A stretch of DNA of 64,000 nucleotides from Thiobacter sp. AK1. GTDB taxonomy: Bacteria; Pseudomonadota; Gammaproteobacteria; Burkholderiales; Thiobacteraceae. Positions 1 to 9,278 of this stretch are shown piece by piece. Location: contig NZ_JBAJEX010000010.1 of NCBI RefSeq assembly GCF_039822265.1, forward strand, positions 1 through 64,000, given 5' to 3'. The notes under the pieces were generated by a model that was given only the letters and a program-made list of their open reading frames with translations, did no database searches and had not been told where the DNA came from. The translations under genes and the position numbers were made by a program. The stretch's first letter is position 1, and each line of letters opens with the position of its first letter.

Positions 1-127
1 TCGACTCGGCCAACAAACCCCTCTATCCTTCCTCCTCCAACACCAACCCGAGTGCCAAAGGTGGTGGACTCATACATGAGCTTGAGCAGCGTCGGGGGCT
101 ACGGTATAGTGCCACTCTGCCATTTGA

Positions 128-300
128 ACACTTGGGAGAGCGCACGCCAGTCGTGCCGCCGAAGGCGCAAGCACCCATAACCGCTCAGGCAAACGGACCA
201 GGTGTTCAGGCAACTCTGGAGAGCGACGGTCGGTTCGAGCCGTCCACCGAAGGGGCACGCGGCATTCGCCGCAATCTCTCAGGTACCGGGACAGAGGGGT
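128..300 (+). promoter_or_regulatory. Tandem glycine riboswitch upstream of gcvT
   Basis: Two consecutive glycine aptamers are visible. Aptamer 1 (about 128-205) has a P1 stem of ACACTTGG (128-135) with CCAGGTGT (198-205), the GGAGAG element at 135-140, the CCGAAGGCGCAA core at 159-170 and GCTCAGGCAAACGGAC at 183-198. Aptamer 2 (about 214-300) has CTCTGGAGAG, CCGAAGGGGCA near 247-257, AATCTCTCAGG near 273-283 and GGGACAGAGGGG near 288-299. Both cores match the known glycine riboswitch consensus. The element lies about 115 nt before the gcvT start, the usual place for a switch that turns on glycine cleavage when glycine is abundant. The expression platform is not obvious, so the on-switch direction is inferred from the family. 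Confidence 0.96.
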
Positions 301-416
301 GAAGTTGACCGGGACGTTCGGTCTGCCGGGCGTAATCGCACTTGCCCCGTCCCGTCACCGCGCGTGAATCCATCAGGCCGGCGGCTTCCGTGCCCGCGGT
401 AGCCGGACGAAAACTC

Positions 417-1499
417 ATGCTGAAAACGACCGCACTCAACGCCGCACACCGCGCCCTCGGCGCCAAGATGGTGGATTTCTCCGGCTGGGAGATGCCCCTG
501 CATTATGGTTCTCAGGTCGAGGAACACCACAAGGTGCGCCGTGACGTGGGTATGTTCGACGTCTCCCACATGCTGGCCATCGACTTCCATGGCGTGGGCA
601 GCCGCGATTTTCTGCGTTATCTCCTCGCCAACAACGTGGACCGCCTGCAGCTCCCGGGCAAGGCCATGTATTCCTGCATGCTCAACGAGCAGGGGGGCGT
701 GCTGGACGATCTCATCGTCTATTACCTGTCCGAGGACTGGTTCCGCATGGTGGTCAATGCTGGCACCGCGGACAAGGATCTCGCCTGGATCCAAGCCCAG
801 CGGGATGCGCATGCCACGAGCGTGACGGTGGTGCCCCGGCGCGACCTCGCCATCCTGGCCGTGCAGGGCCCCAATGCGCGGGCGCGCGTATGGCTGGCGC
901 GCCCCGAGTTGCGCGCGGCCACCGAGTCGCTCAAACCCTTCCAGGCGGTGGCGTTGGATGGCTGGTTCGTGGGCCGCACCGGCTATACCGGTGAGGATGG
1001 TTTCGAAATCATTCTACCGGCGGGCGAGATCGAGGATTTCTGGTGGCTGCTAAATCAGCTTGGCGTCGCGCCAGTCGGCTTGGGGGCGCGGGATACCCTG
1101 CGCCTGGAGGCGGGCATGAATCTCTACGGCCAGGACATGGACGAGACCACTACACCCCTGGAATCCGGTCTGGCGTGGACCGTGGATCTCAAGAGCCCGC
1201 GCGACTTCGTTGGCAAGCATGCCTTGGAGGAAAGCCACGTCACGCGCAACCTCTACGGCGTGGTGCTTCTGGACCGAGGCGTGTTACGGGCGCACCAGCG
1301 CGTGATCACCGCCCACGGCGAGGGCGAGACCACCAGCGGCAGCTTCGCGCCCACCCTTAACCGTTCCATCGCCCTGGCGCGCCTGCCGGTGCAGGTGGAA
1401 GTGGACGACCAGGTGCAGGTGGCGGTTCGAGACAAGTTGTTGGCGGCAAAGGTGGTGAAATATCCCTTCGTGCGCAATGGCAAGAGTCTGATCGACTGA
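417..1499 (+). CDS. gcvT: Glycine cleavage system T-protein (aminomethyltransferase)
   Basis: A 360-residue protein of normal family length. It moves the methylene group from the aminomethyl-lipoyl arm of GcvH to tetrahydrofolate and releases ammonia. Visible family signatures are [15 protein letters not shown] at the N-terminus, [21 protein letters not shown] and the late [18 protein letters not shown] segment. The ATG at 417 is chosen because the protein aligns from MLKTTALN; the open frame runs further upstream but that part has no family similarity. First gene of the gcv operon, ten bases before gcvH, and controlled by the tandem glycine riboswitch upstream. Confidence 0.97.
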   Translation: MLKTTALNAAHRALGAKMVDFSGWEMPLHYGSQVEEHHKVRRDVGMFDVSHMLAIDFHGVGSRDFLRYLLANNVDRLQLPGKAMYSCMLNEQGGVLDDLIVYYLSEDWFRMVVNAGTADKDLAWIQAQRDAHATSVTVVPRRDLAILAVQGPNARARVWLARPELRAATESLKPFQAVALDGWFVGRTGYTGEDGFEIILPAGEIEDFWWLLNQLGVAPVGLGARDTLRLEAGMNLYGQDMDETTTPLESGLAWTVDLKSPRDFVGKHALEESHVTRNLYGVVLLDRGVLRAHQRVITAHGEGETTSGSFAPTLNRSIALARLPVQVEVDDQVQVAVRDKLLAAKVVKYPFVRNGKSLID

Positions 1500-1509
1500 A
1501 GGAACCTTG

Positions 1510-1899
1510 ATGAGCATTCCCTCCGACTTGAAATACACCAAGACCCACGAATGGGTGCGCCGAGAGGTGGACGGCACCGTCAGCGTGGGCATCACGCATC
1601 ATGCCCAGGATTTGCTGGGTGACATGGTCTTTGTGGAAAATCCCGCCGTGGGACGCAAGCTCGCCGCCGGCGAGGAATGCGCGGTGGTGGAATCGGTCAA
1701 GGCCGCCTCCGACGTGTATGCCCCCGTGTCTGGCGAGGTGGTGGCGGTGAACGAAGATGTCGCTGCCAGCCCGGAAAAGCTTAACCAGGACCCGTACGGC
1801 GCGTGGATGTTCCGCATCCGGCCCAGTGAGCCCGCGCAGCTCGATGGCCTGCTCGATGCCGCGGCCTATGCGGCGCTGGTGGAGAGCGAGTCGCACTGA
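1510..1899 (+). CDS. gcvH: Glycine cleavage system H-protein (lipoyl carrier)
   Basis: A 129-residue lipoyl-domain protein that shuttles the aminomethyl group between the P, T and L proteins. The lipoylation motif [19 protein letters not shown] is present with its central lysine, and the N-terminal [10 protein letters not shown] block is typical. A TTG immediately before the ATG is also open, but the ATG at 1510 gives the canonical [10 protein letters not shown] start. Ten bases separate it from gcvT, so it is cotranscribed. Confidence 0.97.
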   Translation: MSIPSDLKYTKTHEWVRREVDGTVSVGITHHAQDLLGDMVFVENPAVGRKLAAGEECAVVESVKAASDVYAPVSGEVVAVNEDVAASPEKLNQDPYGAWMFRIRPSEPAQLDGLLDAAAYAALVESESH

Positions 1900-1982
1900 T
1901 GGCATTCGCGGCCGCGCAGCGGGCGCGGCTCGCTGCGCACGGCCGCGTCCATCACGGCGGACGATCGAATCGGGAACTTCGC

Positions 1983-3368
1983 ATGCCTTTCATTCCCCAC
2001 ACCGAAGACGATGTGCGTGCGATGCTGGCCAGCATCGGCGTCGCCTCCATTGACGAGCTGTTCGACGAAATCCCGCCGGGGCTAGCCAGCAAACGCCTTG
2101 AACGTGTGCCCGAGGGGCTCACCGAAATGGAAGTGGCGCGACTGGCCCAGGCGCGCGCGGAACGCGACGGCTTTTACCTCAACTTCATCGGCGCGGGCGC
2201 CTACGAGCACCACATCCCCGCCGCCGTGTGGCAGATCGTCACCCGCGGCGAATTCTATTCCGCCTACACGCCCTATCAGGCCGAGGCGAGCCAGGGCACG
2301 CTGCAGGTGCTGTACGAATACCAGACCATGATGGCCTCGCTCACCGCGCTGGATGTTTCCAATGCCAGCCTGTACGACGGGGCCTCCGCGCTGGCGGAAG
2401 CGGTGCTGATGGCCGTGCGCGCACACAAGAGTGCACGCCGCGTGGCCTTACCGCGCACCGTGCACCCGTTCTACCGGCGGGTGGTGCAGACCCTAGTCAC
2501 GCCCCAGGACATCGAGCTTTTGGAGGTGGAATTCGATCCCAGCCAAGGCATCACCGATCCGGGCTGCCTACCCGAGGGCGAGTTGGCGGCGGTAGTGATT
2601 CCCCAGCCCAATTTCTTCGGCTGTCTGGAGGCCGTGGATGAGCTCACCGACGCGGCCCATGCCCGTGGCGCCTTGGCTATCGCCCTCGTCAATCCCACCG
2701 CCCTTGCCCTGCTCAAGCCGCCGGGCCAGTGGGGACAGAAGGGGGCCGACATCGCCGTCGGTGATGGCCAGCCGCTGGGTGCGCCGTTATCCTCGGGCGG
2801 GCCCTATTTCGGCTTCATGTGCTGCCGTCAGGCCCTGGTGCGGCAGATGCCGGGCCGCATCATCGGCCGCACGGTGGACCTGGACGGCCAACCTGGCTTC
2901 ACCCTCACGCTGCAGGCGCGCGAGCAGCACATTCGGCGCGCGAAAGCCACGTCCAACATCTGCACCAACCAGGGCCTGCTGGTGACCGCGGCGACGATTT
3001 ATCTTGCCCTGCTGGGCCCGGAAGGACTCAAACGCGTGGCCGCCACCTGTCATGCCAACACGCAACGGCTCATCGAGGCGCTCACTGCCATTCCAGGCGT
3101 GCGCCGGCTGTTTGGCCGCCCCTTCTTCCACGAAGTGGTGCTGCAACTGGCCACCCCAGTGGCGGGCGTGCTCTACGGGTTGGAAGCCCAGGGCATCGTC
3201 GGTGGTTTCGATCTCACGCCCCACTACCCGGAACTGGGTCACGCACTCCTGGTGTGCGCCACCGAAACCCGCACGGAAGCGGACATCGCGCGCTACGCGG
3301 AACACCTGGCGCGCATCCTGGGCCGACAGCAAAGTGCGCCACCCTGTCCCATCCAACCCAAGCTCTGA
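1983..3368 (+). CDS. gcvPA: Glycine dehydrogenase (decarboxylating) subunit 1
   Basis: A 461-residue protein corresponding to the N-terminal half of a full-length GcvP. Split P-proteins are heteromeric; the alpha subunit completes the active site while the pyridoxal phosphate lysine sits on subunit 2. Visible family segments include [15 protein letters not shown] at the start, [27 protein letters not shown] and NICTNQGLL. The open frame extends upstream to 1899, but the ATG at 1983 starts the recognisable protein; the 83 bp after gcvH are leader. The split P-protein is encoded with a tpx gene between its halves. Confidence 0.96.
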   Translation: MPFIPHTEDDVRAMLASIGVASIDELFDEIPPGLASKRLERVPEGLTEMEVARLAQARAERDGFYLNFIGAGAYEHHIPAAVWQIVTRGEFYSAYTPYQAEASQGTLQVLYEYQTMMASLTALDVSNASLYDGASALAEAVLMAVRAHKSARRVALPRTVHPFYRRVVQTLVTPQDIELLEVEFDPSQGITDPGCLPEGELAAVVIPQPNFFGCLEAVDELTDAAHARGALAIALVNPTALALLKPPGQWGQKGADIAVGDGQPLGAPLSSGGPYFGFMCCRQALVRQMPGRIIGRTVDLDGQPGFTLTLQAREQHIRRAKATSNICTNQGLLVTAATIYLALLGPEGLKRVAATCHANTQRLIEALTAIPGVRRLFGRPFFHEVVLQLATPVAGVLYGLEAQGIVGGFDLTPHYPELGHALLVCATETRTEADIARYAEHLARILGRQQSAPPCPIQPKL

Positions 3369-3394
3369 TACCTTGAGCCAAGAAAGGAGGCAAC

Positions 3395-3895
3395 ATGAGC
3401 ACCGTCACCCTGGAAGGCACGCCCTTGCACGTGAGTGGCCATTTCCCGCAGCCCGGCGAGAAGCTGCATAGCTTCATGCTGGTGGACAAGGATCTCAATG
3501 ACGTCTCCCTGGCCAAGTTCGCTGGCAAGCGCAAGGTCTTGTCCATCGTGCCCAGCCTGGACACGCCGGTGTGTGCGCAGAGCACGCGTGTGTTCAACGA
3601 GAAGGCCGCGGGGTTACCCAATACCGTGGTGCTGGTGATTTCCGCCGACCTGCCTTTCGCCCAGGCGCGCTTTTGCGGCGCCGAGGGGATTGCCAACGTG
3701 ATCACCCTGTCTTCCATGCGTGGCCGGGATTTCGCCAAGGACTACGGGGTGATGATCACGGACTATCCTCTGGCCGGCCTCATGGCGCGCGCGGTGATCG
3801 TGGCCGACGAAAACGACACCGTGCTCTATTCGCAACTGGTGCCGGAAATCACCCAGGAGCCGGATTACGATGCGGCCCTCGCCGCGCTGAAATGA
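3395..3895 (+). CDS. tpx: Thiol peroxidase (atypical 2-Cys peroxiredoxin)
   Basis: A 166-residue Tpx-type peroxiredoxin that reduces hydrogen and alkyl/lipid peroxides using thioredoxin. The peroxidatic cysteine is Cys60 in [16 protein letters not shown] and the resolving cysteine is Cys94 in [12 protein letters not shown], the spacing of the Tpx subfamily. A good AGGAGG-type ribosome site (GAAAGGAGGCAAC) precedes the ATG. The gene lies between gcvPA and gcvPB on the same strand with short gaps, so it is probably in the gcv transcript. Identity is firm; the operon link is inferred. Confidence 0.95.
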   Translation: MSTVTLEGTPLHVSGHFPQPGEKLHSFMLVDKDLNDVSLAKFAGKRKVLSIVPSLDTPVCAQSTRVFNEKAAGLPNTVVLVISADLPFAQARFCGAEGIANVITLSSMRGRDFAKDYGVMITDYPLAGLMARAVIVADENDTVLYSQLVPEITQEPDYDAALAALK

Positions 3896-3976
3896 ATCGT
3901 TCGTCGCCGCCCCCCAGGCCATGCGCTAAACGAGGCGCAATCTAGCTGCCGCGGGCGCCGGAAAAGAGTCTTTCCC

Positions 3977-5425
3977 ATGCTGATATTCGAACGCTCCCGC
4001 CCGGGCCGCCGTGCGACGGCCCAGATGCCTGCCACCCTGCCGGCGCTGGACCTGCCGGTCGAGTTTCTGCGCCAGGATGCGCCGCTACTGCCGGAATGCT
4101 CGGAACTGGACGTGGTGCGCCACTACACGCGCCTGTCGCAAAAGAATTTCTCCATCGACACCCATTTCTATCCCCTGGGTTCCTGTACCATGAAATACAA
4201 CCCACGGGCGTGCAATGGCCTGGCCATGCTGCCCCAGTTCCTTGCGCGCCATCCCCAGGCGGCGGCGGCCACCGGGCAGGGATTTCTCGCCTGTTTGTTC
4301 GAATTGCAGGAGATCCTCAAGGATGTCACCGGCATGGCCGGTGTGAGTCTTGCCCCCATGGCGGGGGCTCAGGGGGAATTCGCGGGCGTGGCCATGATCC
4401 GTGCCTATCATCTTTCCCGCGGCGACACCGCCCGGCGGGAGATGCTGGTGCCCGATGCGGCCCACGGCACCAACCCGGCCACGGCGGTGATGTGTGGTTA
4501 CACAGTGAAGGAGATTCCCACCGATCGCAACGGCGACGTGCATCTTGACGCCCTGCGTGCCGCAGTGGGGCCGCATACCGCGGGCCTGATGCTCACCAAT
4601 CCTTCCACTTTGGGCGTGTTCGAGCGCAACATCGTCGAGATTGCGCGCATCGTCCATGAGGCGGGGGGGCTGCTCTACTACGATGGCGCGAACCTCAACG
4701 CCATCCTGGGTCGCGTGCGCCCGGGCGACATGGGTTTCGACGTGATCCACATGAATCTGCACAAGACCTTCTCCACGCCCCATGGCGGCGGTGGGCCCGG
4801 CGCCGGGCCGGTGGGCGTGTCGGAGCGGTTGCTGCCCTTCCTGCCCGTGCCCATCGTGCACGAGGAGCGGGGCGTGTATCGCTGGCTCACCGAACGCGAT
4901 CGTCCCCAGAGCATCGGCCGCCTGTCAGCGCACATGGGCAACGCCGGCGTGCTGCTGCGGGCTTGGGTCTATGCGCGCATGCTGGGGCGCGAGGGCATGC
5001 ATCGCGTCGCCGAATATGCCACCCTGAACGCCAACTATCTGATGGCCGAACTGAAGAAGGCCGGCTTCGAACTCGCCTACCCCATGCGCCGCGCCAGCCA
5101 CGAATTCATCATCACCCTGAAAGCTCTCAAGGAACAAACCGGGGTGACTGCCATGGACGTGGCCAAGCGGCTGCTCGACAAGGGTTTTTACGCGCCCACC
5201 ACCTACTTTCCCCTGCTGGTGCCGGAGTGCCTGCTGATCGAACCCACGGAAACGGAATCCAAAGAGACGCTGGATGCCTTCGTGGCCGCACTCAAGGAAA
5301 TCGTCGAAGAGGCCCACCTCGATCCGGAACGGGTGAAGGGCGCGCCCTACACCACGCCGGTGCGGCGTCTCGATGACGTGCGCGCGGCGCGGGAGCTGGA
5401 TCTGGTGTACAAGCCGGCCGCCTGA
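3977..5425 (+). CDS. gcvPB: Glycine dehydrogenase (decarboxylating) subunit 2
   Basis: A 482-residue protein corresponding to the C-terminal, PLP-bearing half of GcvP. The PLP lysine is predicted at Lys263 in [18 protein letters not shown], followed by the glycine-rich loop. Other hallmarks are the [11 protein letters not shown] start, [14 protein letters not shown] and [13 protein letters not shown]. It works with GcvPA to decarboxylate glycine and load GcvH. The stop overlaps the dgkA start (TGATG), indicating translational coupling. Confidence 0.97.
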   Translation: MLIFERSRPGRRATAQMPATLPALDLPVEFLRQDAPLLPECSELDVVRHYTRLSQKNFSIDTHFYPLGSCTMKYNPRACNGLAMLPQFLARHPQAAAATGQGFLACLFELQEILKDVTGMAGVSLAPMAGAQGEFAGVAMIRAYHLSRGDTARREMLVPDAAHGTNPATAVMCGYTVKEIPTDRNGDVHLDALRAAVGPHTAGLMLTNPSTLGVFERNIVEIARIVHEAGGLLYYDGANLNAILGRVRPGDMGFDVIHMNLHKTFSTPHGGGGPGAGPVGVSERLLPFLPVPIVHEERGVYRWLTERDRPQSIGRLSAHMGNAGVLLRAWVYARMLGREGMHRVAEYATLNANYLMAELKKAGFELAYPMRRASHEFIITLKALKEQTGVTAMDVAKRLLDKGFYAPTTYFPLLVPECLLIEPTETESKETLDAFVAALKEIVEEAHLDPERVKGAPYTTPVRRLDDVRAARELDLVYKPAA

Positions 5426-5793
5426 TGGAATCGCCCCACAAGAGTAAAAGCGGGCTGGCACGCATCGGACGGGCCTTGTTCTATTCTCTCGCCGGCTTGC
5501 GGGCGGCACTGCGCCACGAGCATGCCTTCCGTCAGGAGCTCGTGCTGGCGGCGCTGCTCATCCCCACGAGCCTGTTTTTGCCGGCGAGCGGCACGGGCCA
5601 CGCCCTGATGATCGGCTCGGTGCTTCTGGTGCTGGTCGTCGAGCTAATCAATTCCGCCGTGGAGGCGGTGGTGGACCGAGTGTCCACCGAGGATCATCCC
5701 CTCGCCAAGCGGGCCAAGGACATGGGCAGCGCGGCGGTGTTCCTCGCGCTAGTCAACGTGCCCATGGTGTGGGGGCTGGTGCTGTTGGGATGA
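5425..5793 (+). CDS. dgkA: Diacylglycerol kinase (prokaryotic, membrane)
   Basis: A 122-residue integral membrane kinase that phosphorylates diacylglycerol to phosphatidic acid for lipid recycling. The catalytic signature ELINSAVEAVVDRVS followed by RAKDMGSAAVF matches the DgkA family, and three hydrophobic helices are apparent. The ATG overlaps the gcvPB stop by one base, so expression is probably coupled although there is no obvious metabolic link to glycine cleavage. It converges on the glutaredoxin gene six bases downstream. Confidence 0.95.
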   Translation: MESPHKSKSGLARIGRALFYSLAGLRAALRHEHAFRQELVLAALLIPTSLFLPASGTGHALMIGSVLLVLVVELINSAVEAVVDRVSTEDHPLAKRAKDMGSAAVFLALVNVPMVWGLVLLG

Positions 5794-5799
5794 GCCGGC

Positions 5800-6120
5800 C
5801 TACGCGGCGGCCAGTTCTTGCAGAAGCTTTTGTAGCTCGCCCTTCTGGTACATCTCCGTCATGATGTCGGAGCCGCCTATGAATTGCCCCCGCACGTAGA
5901 GCTGGGGAATGGTAGGCCAGTTGGAGAAATCCTTGATGCCCTGGCGAATGGCTGGGTCCGCCAGCACGTTCACGGAAAAGAAATCCTTCACGCCGCAGGC
6001 ACGCAGCAAGTTCACCGCATTGGCAGAAAAACCGCACTGGGGAAACTGGGGCGTGCCCTTCATGTACAGCACCACGGGGTGGCTATCGATCTGTTCACGG
6101 ATCACGTCTTGGATGCTCAT
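5800..6120 (-). CDS. grxD: Monothiol CGFS glutaredoxin (Grx4 type)
   Basis: A 106-residue protein with the single-cysteine CGFS active site at residues 29-32 (QFPQCGFSANAV) and the KGTP motif ahead of it, plus the later WPTIPQLYVRGQFIGG and GGSDI glutathione-binding elements. CGFS glutaredoxins bind a glutathione-ligated 2Fe-2S cluster and serve in iron-sulfur delivery. I chose the ATG at 6120 because a GGAGG site lies five bases upstream; a GTG two codons earlier overlaps that site and is unlikely. Confidence 0.95.
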   Translation of the reverse strand: MSIQDVIREQIDSHPVVLYMKGTPQFPQCGFSANAVNLLRACGVKDFFSVNVLADPAIRQGIKDFSNWPTIPQLYVRGQFIGGSDIMTEMYQKGELQKLLQELAAA

Positions 6121-6158
6121 CTTCACCTCCAGCGAATGGATAATTCCCGAGCAAGTTA

Positions 6159-7250
6159 CTAAAGTATTGCCGCCCTGTCAACCGGGCGGGGTGCCCGGCG
6201 CGGCAGCGCCTTGCGTAGCAGATGGGGCAGCAACAGCCGTAAGGGCATGCGCAGCCAGTGGCCGCGCAGGTAGAGGATGAAATGCGCAAGCCCCGTGAAG
6301 GGGCCACGACAACTGGGATGTTTCGGGCGGAAGCCCTCTTGGGCGAGCCAGTCCATGGCGAGCGTGACGGGCCAGGCGGGCGCGGCCGTGGCCGCGGCTT
6401 GGGCGACTTCCCCGGGAATCGGGGTGCCCAACACGCGCCGGGCGTAGCGTAGGCCGTAGTAGAGCGGTCGGGCCAGGTCCAGGGCCTGGGCGCGGGGCAC
6501 GAGTGTGTCCCAGAAGCCGGGCTCGGGGCCGAAGTGGCGCAGCAGCCCATCAAAGTCTAGCAGGTCGCGCAGCGCCCGATCCGTTTCCCCCTCGTAAAAC
6601 AGGTGGGTGGCGCAATGGATCACCAAATCGACTGGGGCGGGCACGAAAAAGCCCGGGGCCTGGAGGGCTGGGCGCACCAAGTCCAGGATGAGCGAGGGGT
6701 CAGGGCGGTGGCGCGCGGTGCGGGGCAGGATGTTGTGGTGCACGTCGATCACCGTTTGGCGCCGGGTGTGCTCCAGGGGCGGGATCTCGTGCATCCATTG
6801 CCGGTAATAGCGTTGGTCGTAGGGATCGAGTTTCATGGGCGCCCAACCGTGTTCCAGGAGGGCTGCTTCCACGACCGCCAGATGTTCCCGTGGCACCAGG
6901 AGATCCACGTCCCCAAAGAGTCGGCCGGCGGCGACAGGTAGGCCGGCGGCGGCGTAGGCCGCGCCTTTGAGCAGCACCGCGGGGGCACCCGTGTCGGCGA
7001 GGGCGGCGCGGATGCGCGCGAGCTCCCAGGCCAAGGCCTCTTGCAAGCGCTTGCACACCGTGAGCGCCCCTGCCAGATGGCGTTGCGCCTGCGCCGGCAC
7101 GGGCACGCCGGCTTCCTGCACGACCAGGGCAAGCCGTGCCATGAGACCTGCGCGGCGCGCTTGGCGCAGGGCGAGATCCCACTGGGCAGCCGAGAGGGCA
7201 GGCGCCATGGCAGGGGTGGTCAATAGGCGCAATAGCAGGTCAGGGGCCAT
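6159..7250 (-). CDS. Nucleotidyltransferase-like protein (NTP_transf_5 type)
   Basis: A 363-residue protein resembling the uncharacterised nucleotidyltransferase family often found beside exopolysaccharide/exosortase loci and HprK-related genes. The visible core is LLKGAAYAAAG followed by RLFGDVDLLVPREHL, a G-D-x-D metal-binding signature of the polymerase-beta superfamily, and VIDVHHNILPR. It overlaps the start of the HprK-related kinase by 11 bases and is the distal gene of a tight four-gene minus-strand set. Substrate unknown; the family call is from motifs, not from a search. Confidence 0.8.
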   Translation of the reverse strand: MAPDLLLRLLTTPAMAPALSAAQWDLALRQARRAGLMARLALVVQEAGVPVPAQAQRHLAGALTVCKRLQEALAWELARIRAALADTGAPAVLLKGAAYAAAGLPVAAGRLFGDVDLLVPREHLAVVEAALLEHGWAPMKLDPYDQRYYRQWMHEIPPLEHTRRQTVIDVHHNILPRTARHRPDPSLILDLVRPALQAPGFFVPAPVDLVIHCATHLFYEGETDRALRDLLDFDGLLRHFGPEPGFWDTLVPRAQALDLARPLYYGLRYARRVLGTPIPGEVAQAAATAAPAWPVTLAMDWLAQEGFRPKHPSCRGPFTGLAHFILYLRGHWLRMPLRLLLPHLLRKALPRRAPRPVDRAAIL

Positions 7251-8151
7251 CGGCGAGACGGGTGAAGATGTTCAGAGCATCTTCCAGTCGGCTGTAGGTG
7301 AAATCGAAACACTCAACCGTTGCGATTAGGCGCGCCAGCGTGTCGTACCCGCAGCTTCCCAGCGCGCTGTAGTTGAAGGCGTTGTGGGCGAGTTCCAGCA
7401 AGGCATGAGCCCGGGGGTGGGGGGTGAGCCGGGGCGCCGAGTCTGGGACATAGCGGGGGAAGATCACCCAGGCGGGGTGCGCCGGCTCTTCCATGCGCGC
7501 GACGCTTTCTTGGGGTGGCTTCATGTGGGCAACCGTGCCCTTCAGGGTGTCATGGGCAGGCGGGCCGAACACGGCCTCTGGCGCCCAAGCGCGCAGGAGA
7601 GGCAGCGACGTGTTCTTCAAGCTCACGGGTCGCGCCAGGGCGTGCACCAGGCCGGTTTCCGGGTCGATCAGGGTAAGCTCGTCAGATAGCAGGCGCCAGC
7701 CCCGTTGCACCAGGGCGGCGGTGAGGGTGCTCTTGCCCGATCCCGGTGGCGCCGGCAGGATGGCGGCGCGTCCTTTCTGCTCGATCACCGCCGCGTGCAC
7801 GACGAGATACCAATGGGCGTGCTGGGCCACGCTCCAGTTGAGTCCCCATTCCAGCATGGGGAAGGCGTGATCGTAGGGCAGGGGCTTGAAGGGCACGAAA
7901 TCGTCGAACGCAAACTTGACCTGCGGCCGCCACCAGCGGCGCAGCCCCAGCGGCCGCAACAAGCGGACGTGGAAATCACAGAAGACCTCGTCCGCCAGCA
8001 CGGGATGGTCGGCATAAAGCAGGGTGAGGCTGTCCACCACCGCCGAAATCCGGCTGCGTATGCGCACCGTGAAAGGACCGGTGCGCAGGCACAGGCCGGG
8101 GCCGGCGAGCCGATGGCGGATGTCCTCCAGAGGAAGCTCGCGCAGGTTCAA
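7240..8151 (-). CDS. HprK-related kinase A
   Basis: A 303-residue P-loop protein distantly related to HPr serine kinase/phosphorylase. The Walker A loop is APPGSGKSTLTAALVQ, followed by RGWRLLSDELTLID, the arrangement of HprK-like kinases. An N-terminal region of about 110 residues precedes it. No HPr or PTS gene is nearby, so the substrate is not the classical HPr. The start overlaps the PqqD-like gene by four bases and the stop overlaps the nucleotidyltransferase gene, making this a translationally coupled HPr-rel-A-type cluster. Function of that cluster is not established. Confidence 0.85.
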   Translation of the reverse strand: MNLRELPLEDIRHRLAGPGLCLRTGPFTVRIRSRISAVVDSLTLLYADHPVLADEVFCDFHVRLLRPLGLRRWWRPQVKFAFDDFVPFKPLPYDHAFPMLEWGLNWSVAQHAHWYLVVHAAVIEQKGRAAILPAPPGSGKSTLTAALVQRGWRLLSDELTLIDPETGLVHALARPVSLKNTSLPLLRAWAPEAVFGPPAHDTLKGTVAHMKPPQESVARMEEPAHPAWVIFPRYVPDSAPRLTPHPRAHALLELAHNAFNYSALGSCGYDTLARLIATVECFDFTYSRLEDALNIFTRLADGP

Positions 8152-8438
8152 GAAAGCTTTTCGGCTTCGGCGAGATGCGCACGCGCCAGGGCGGCGAGCG
8201 CCCTCTCCAATGCCTCTCGCTCTTCGCTCGCCAATTCTGCCACGGGACGGTCGACGAGCGCGCGCGCCAGTTCGTCCAGGTCCATGGCGTGATCCAGCAG
8301 GCAGGATAGGACCTGGCCGGTGAACGGGTCAAGCAGGTGGGTATCGCCACTGGCGCCGTGGAACGCGGTGTAGCCATCTTCCCACGGCGTCAGGCGCACC
8401 CGGTGGGTGGGGTTCACCCGCCAGCGTACGTCGGTCAT
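8148..8438 (-). CDS. PqqD-like small protein of the HPr-rel-A cluster
   Basis: A 96-residue protein with the TAFHGASGDTHLLDPFTGQVL pattern split around a short central strand, typical of PqqD-like peptide-binding proteins found with HprK-related kinase A. PqqD-type domains usually present a precursor peptide to a modifying enzyme. Here the likely partners are the kinase and nucleotidyltransferase downstream and the exported protein upstream. It is separated from that upstream gene by only three bases. Peptide-chaperone function is an inference from family. Confidence 0.78.
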   Translation of the reverse strand: MTDVRWRVNPTHRVRLTPWEDGYTAFHGASGDTHLLDPFTGQVLSCLLDHAMDLDELARALVDRPVAELASEEREALERALAALARAHLAEAEKLS

Positions 8439-8441
8439 GGT

Positions 8442-9098
8442 TCACCGATGGTTGCCGTGGGCGTCATAGCCGCAGTAGAGGCGGCTGTACTGGTCCCACT
8501 CACTCTTGAGCTGGTCCAGGGCTGCGCCGCAATCCCGGGTGGCGGCATCGAAGGCGGCCTGATAGGCGTTGATCACCTTTTGGGGCGTGTCGTAGAGGGG
8601 CAGGTAGCGCCAGGCGAAGGTGGCGGCATTGAGCAGCGCGGCCACCGCATGGAAGGAGGCGTTGCGCACCTTGGCGTAGTAGCCCTGCATGTTGCAGGTG
8701 TTGGGGATGGAAACCAGGTCGAGATTGTGGGACTGTTGGGCCACCTCCCCCAGCGTCGCGTTATTGTTGAACACGTTGCGACCAAACACGGTGTTGAACA
8801 CCATGCTGGGGAGGTAAAGATCGTCGGTGAGCTTGCCCCAAATTTCCGGGTGTTGGCCCCAGTAACCCGGGCTGCACCCGCACTGGGTGTCGCCCTGTTG
8901 GTTGGAGAGGTTGCCCGAGAGGATGGCCGAGCGGGTGCACTGATTGCCGCCGCTGTGACCCAGCACGGGATGGCTCACCAGAGTGAGGATGATCCCGGAG
9001 CCCGCCAGCCCTGCACCGGTGAAGCGTCGCCGGCTTGGGTCGACCGGTGTGGCCGTGTGGCCTGGGAGTCCGTGGGGGGTTCTTTCCTGTTCTGCCAT
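8442..9098 (-). CDS. Tat-exported protein with GYW-HP type domain
   Basis: A 218-residue protein of unknown function. The N-terminus carries a twin-arginine-like signal (RRRFTGAGLAGSG followed by a hydrophobic stretch) and a candidate cleavage after GHSGG. The mature part contains GCSPGYWGQHPEIWGK, VFNTVFGRN and ASFHAVAALLNAATFAW, a pattern I associate with exported proteins having a G-Y-W-x-x-H-P-x-x-W motif. Five cysteines follow the signal. The ATG at 9098 is chosen because AAGGAGCG lies seven bases upstream; the frame is open 63 bases further. First gene of the HPr-rel-A set, so a candidate substrate of that system. Confidence 0.7.
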   Translation of the reverse strand: MAEQERTPHGLPGHTATPVDPSRRRFTGAGLAGSGIILTLVSHPVLGHSGGNQCTRSAILSGNLSNQQGDTQCGCSPGYWGQHPEIWGKLTDDLYLPSMVFNTVFGRNVFNNNATLGEVAQQSHNLDLVSIPNTCNMQGYYAKVRNASFHAVAALLNAATFAWRYLPLYDTPQKVINAYQAAFDAATRDCGAALDQLKSEWDQYSRLYCGYDAHGNHR

Positions 9099-9278
9099 GA
9101 ATCGCTCCTTGGGCCCGGTTTCCGGCATCGAACCGTGACGGACCATGCTGGAGTCGGACAAGCAAGAATTACGCCATTTTTAGTGCCGGTCTGGAAATCT
9201 TTTCACGACAAGGCGTTGTGGGCTCGGCGAGCATGCTCTCGCGCCCCGGCTGCGCCGCGATGTAAAGTTTTTCGACAC

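Noticed and set aside
1..127. Small open frames at the window start
   Set aside because: They overlap the riboswitch region or lack a ribosome site and similarity; no gene is supported before gcvT.
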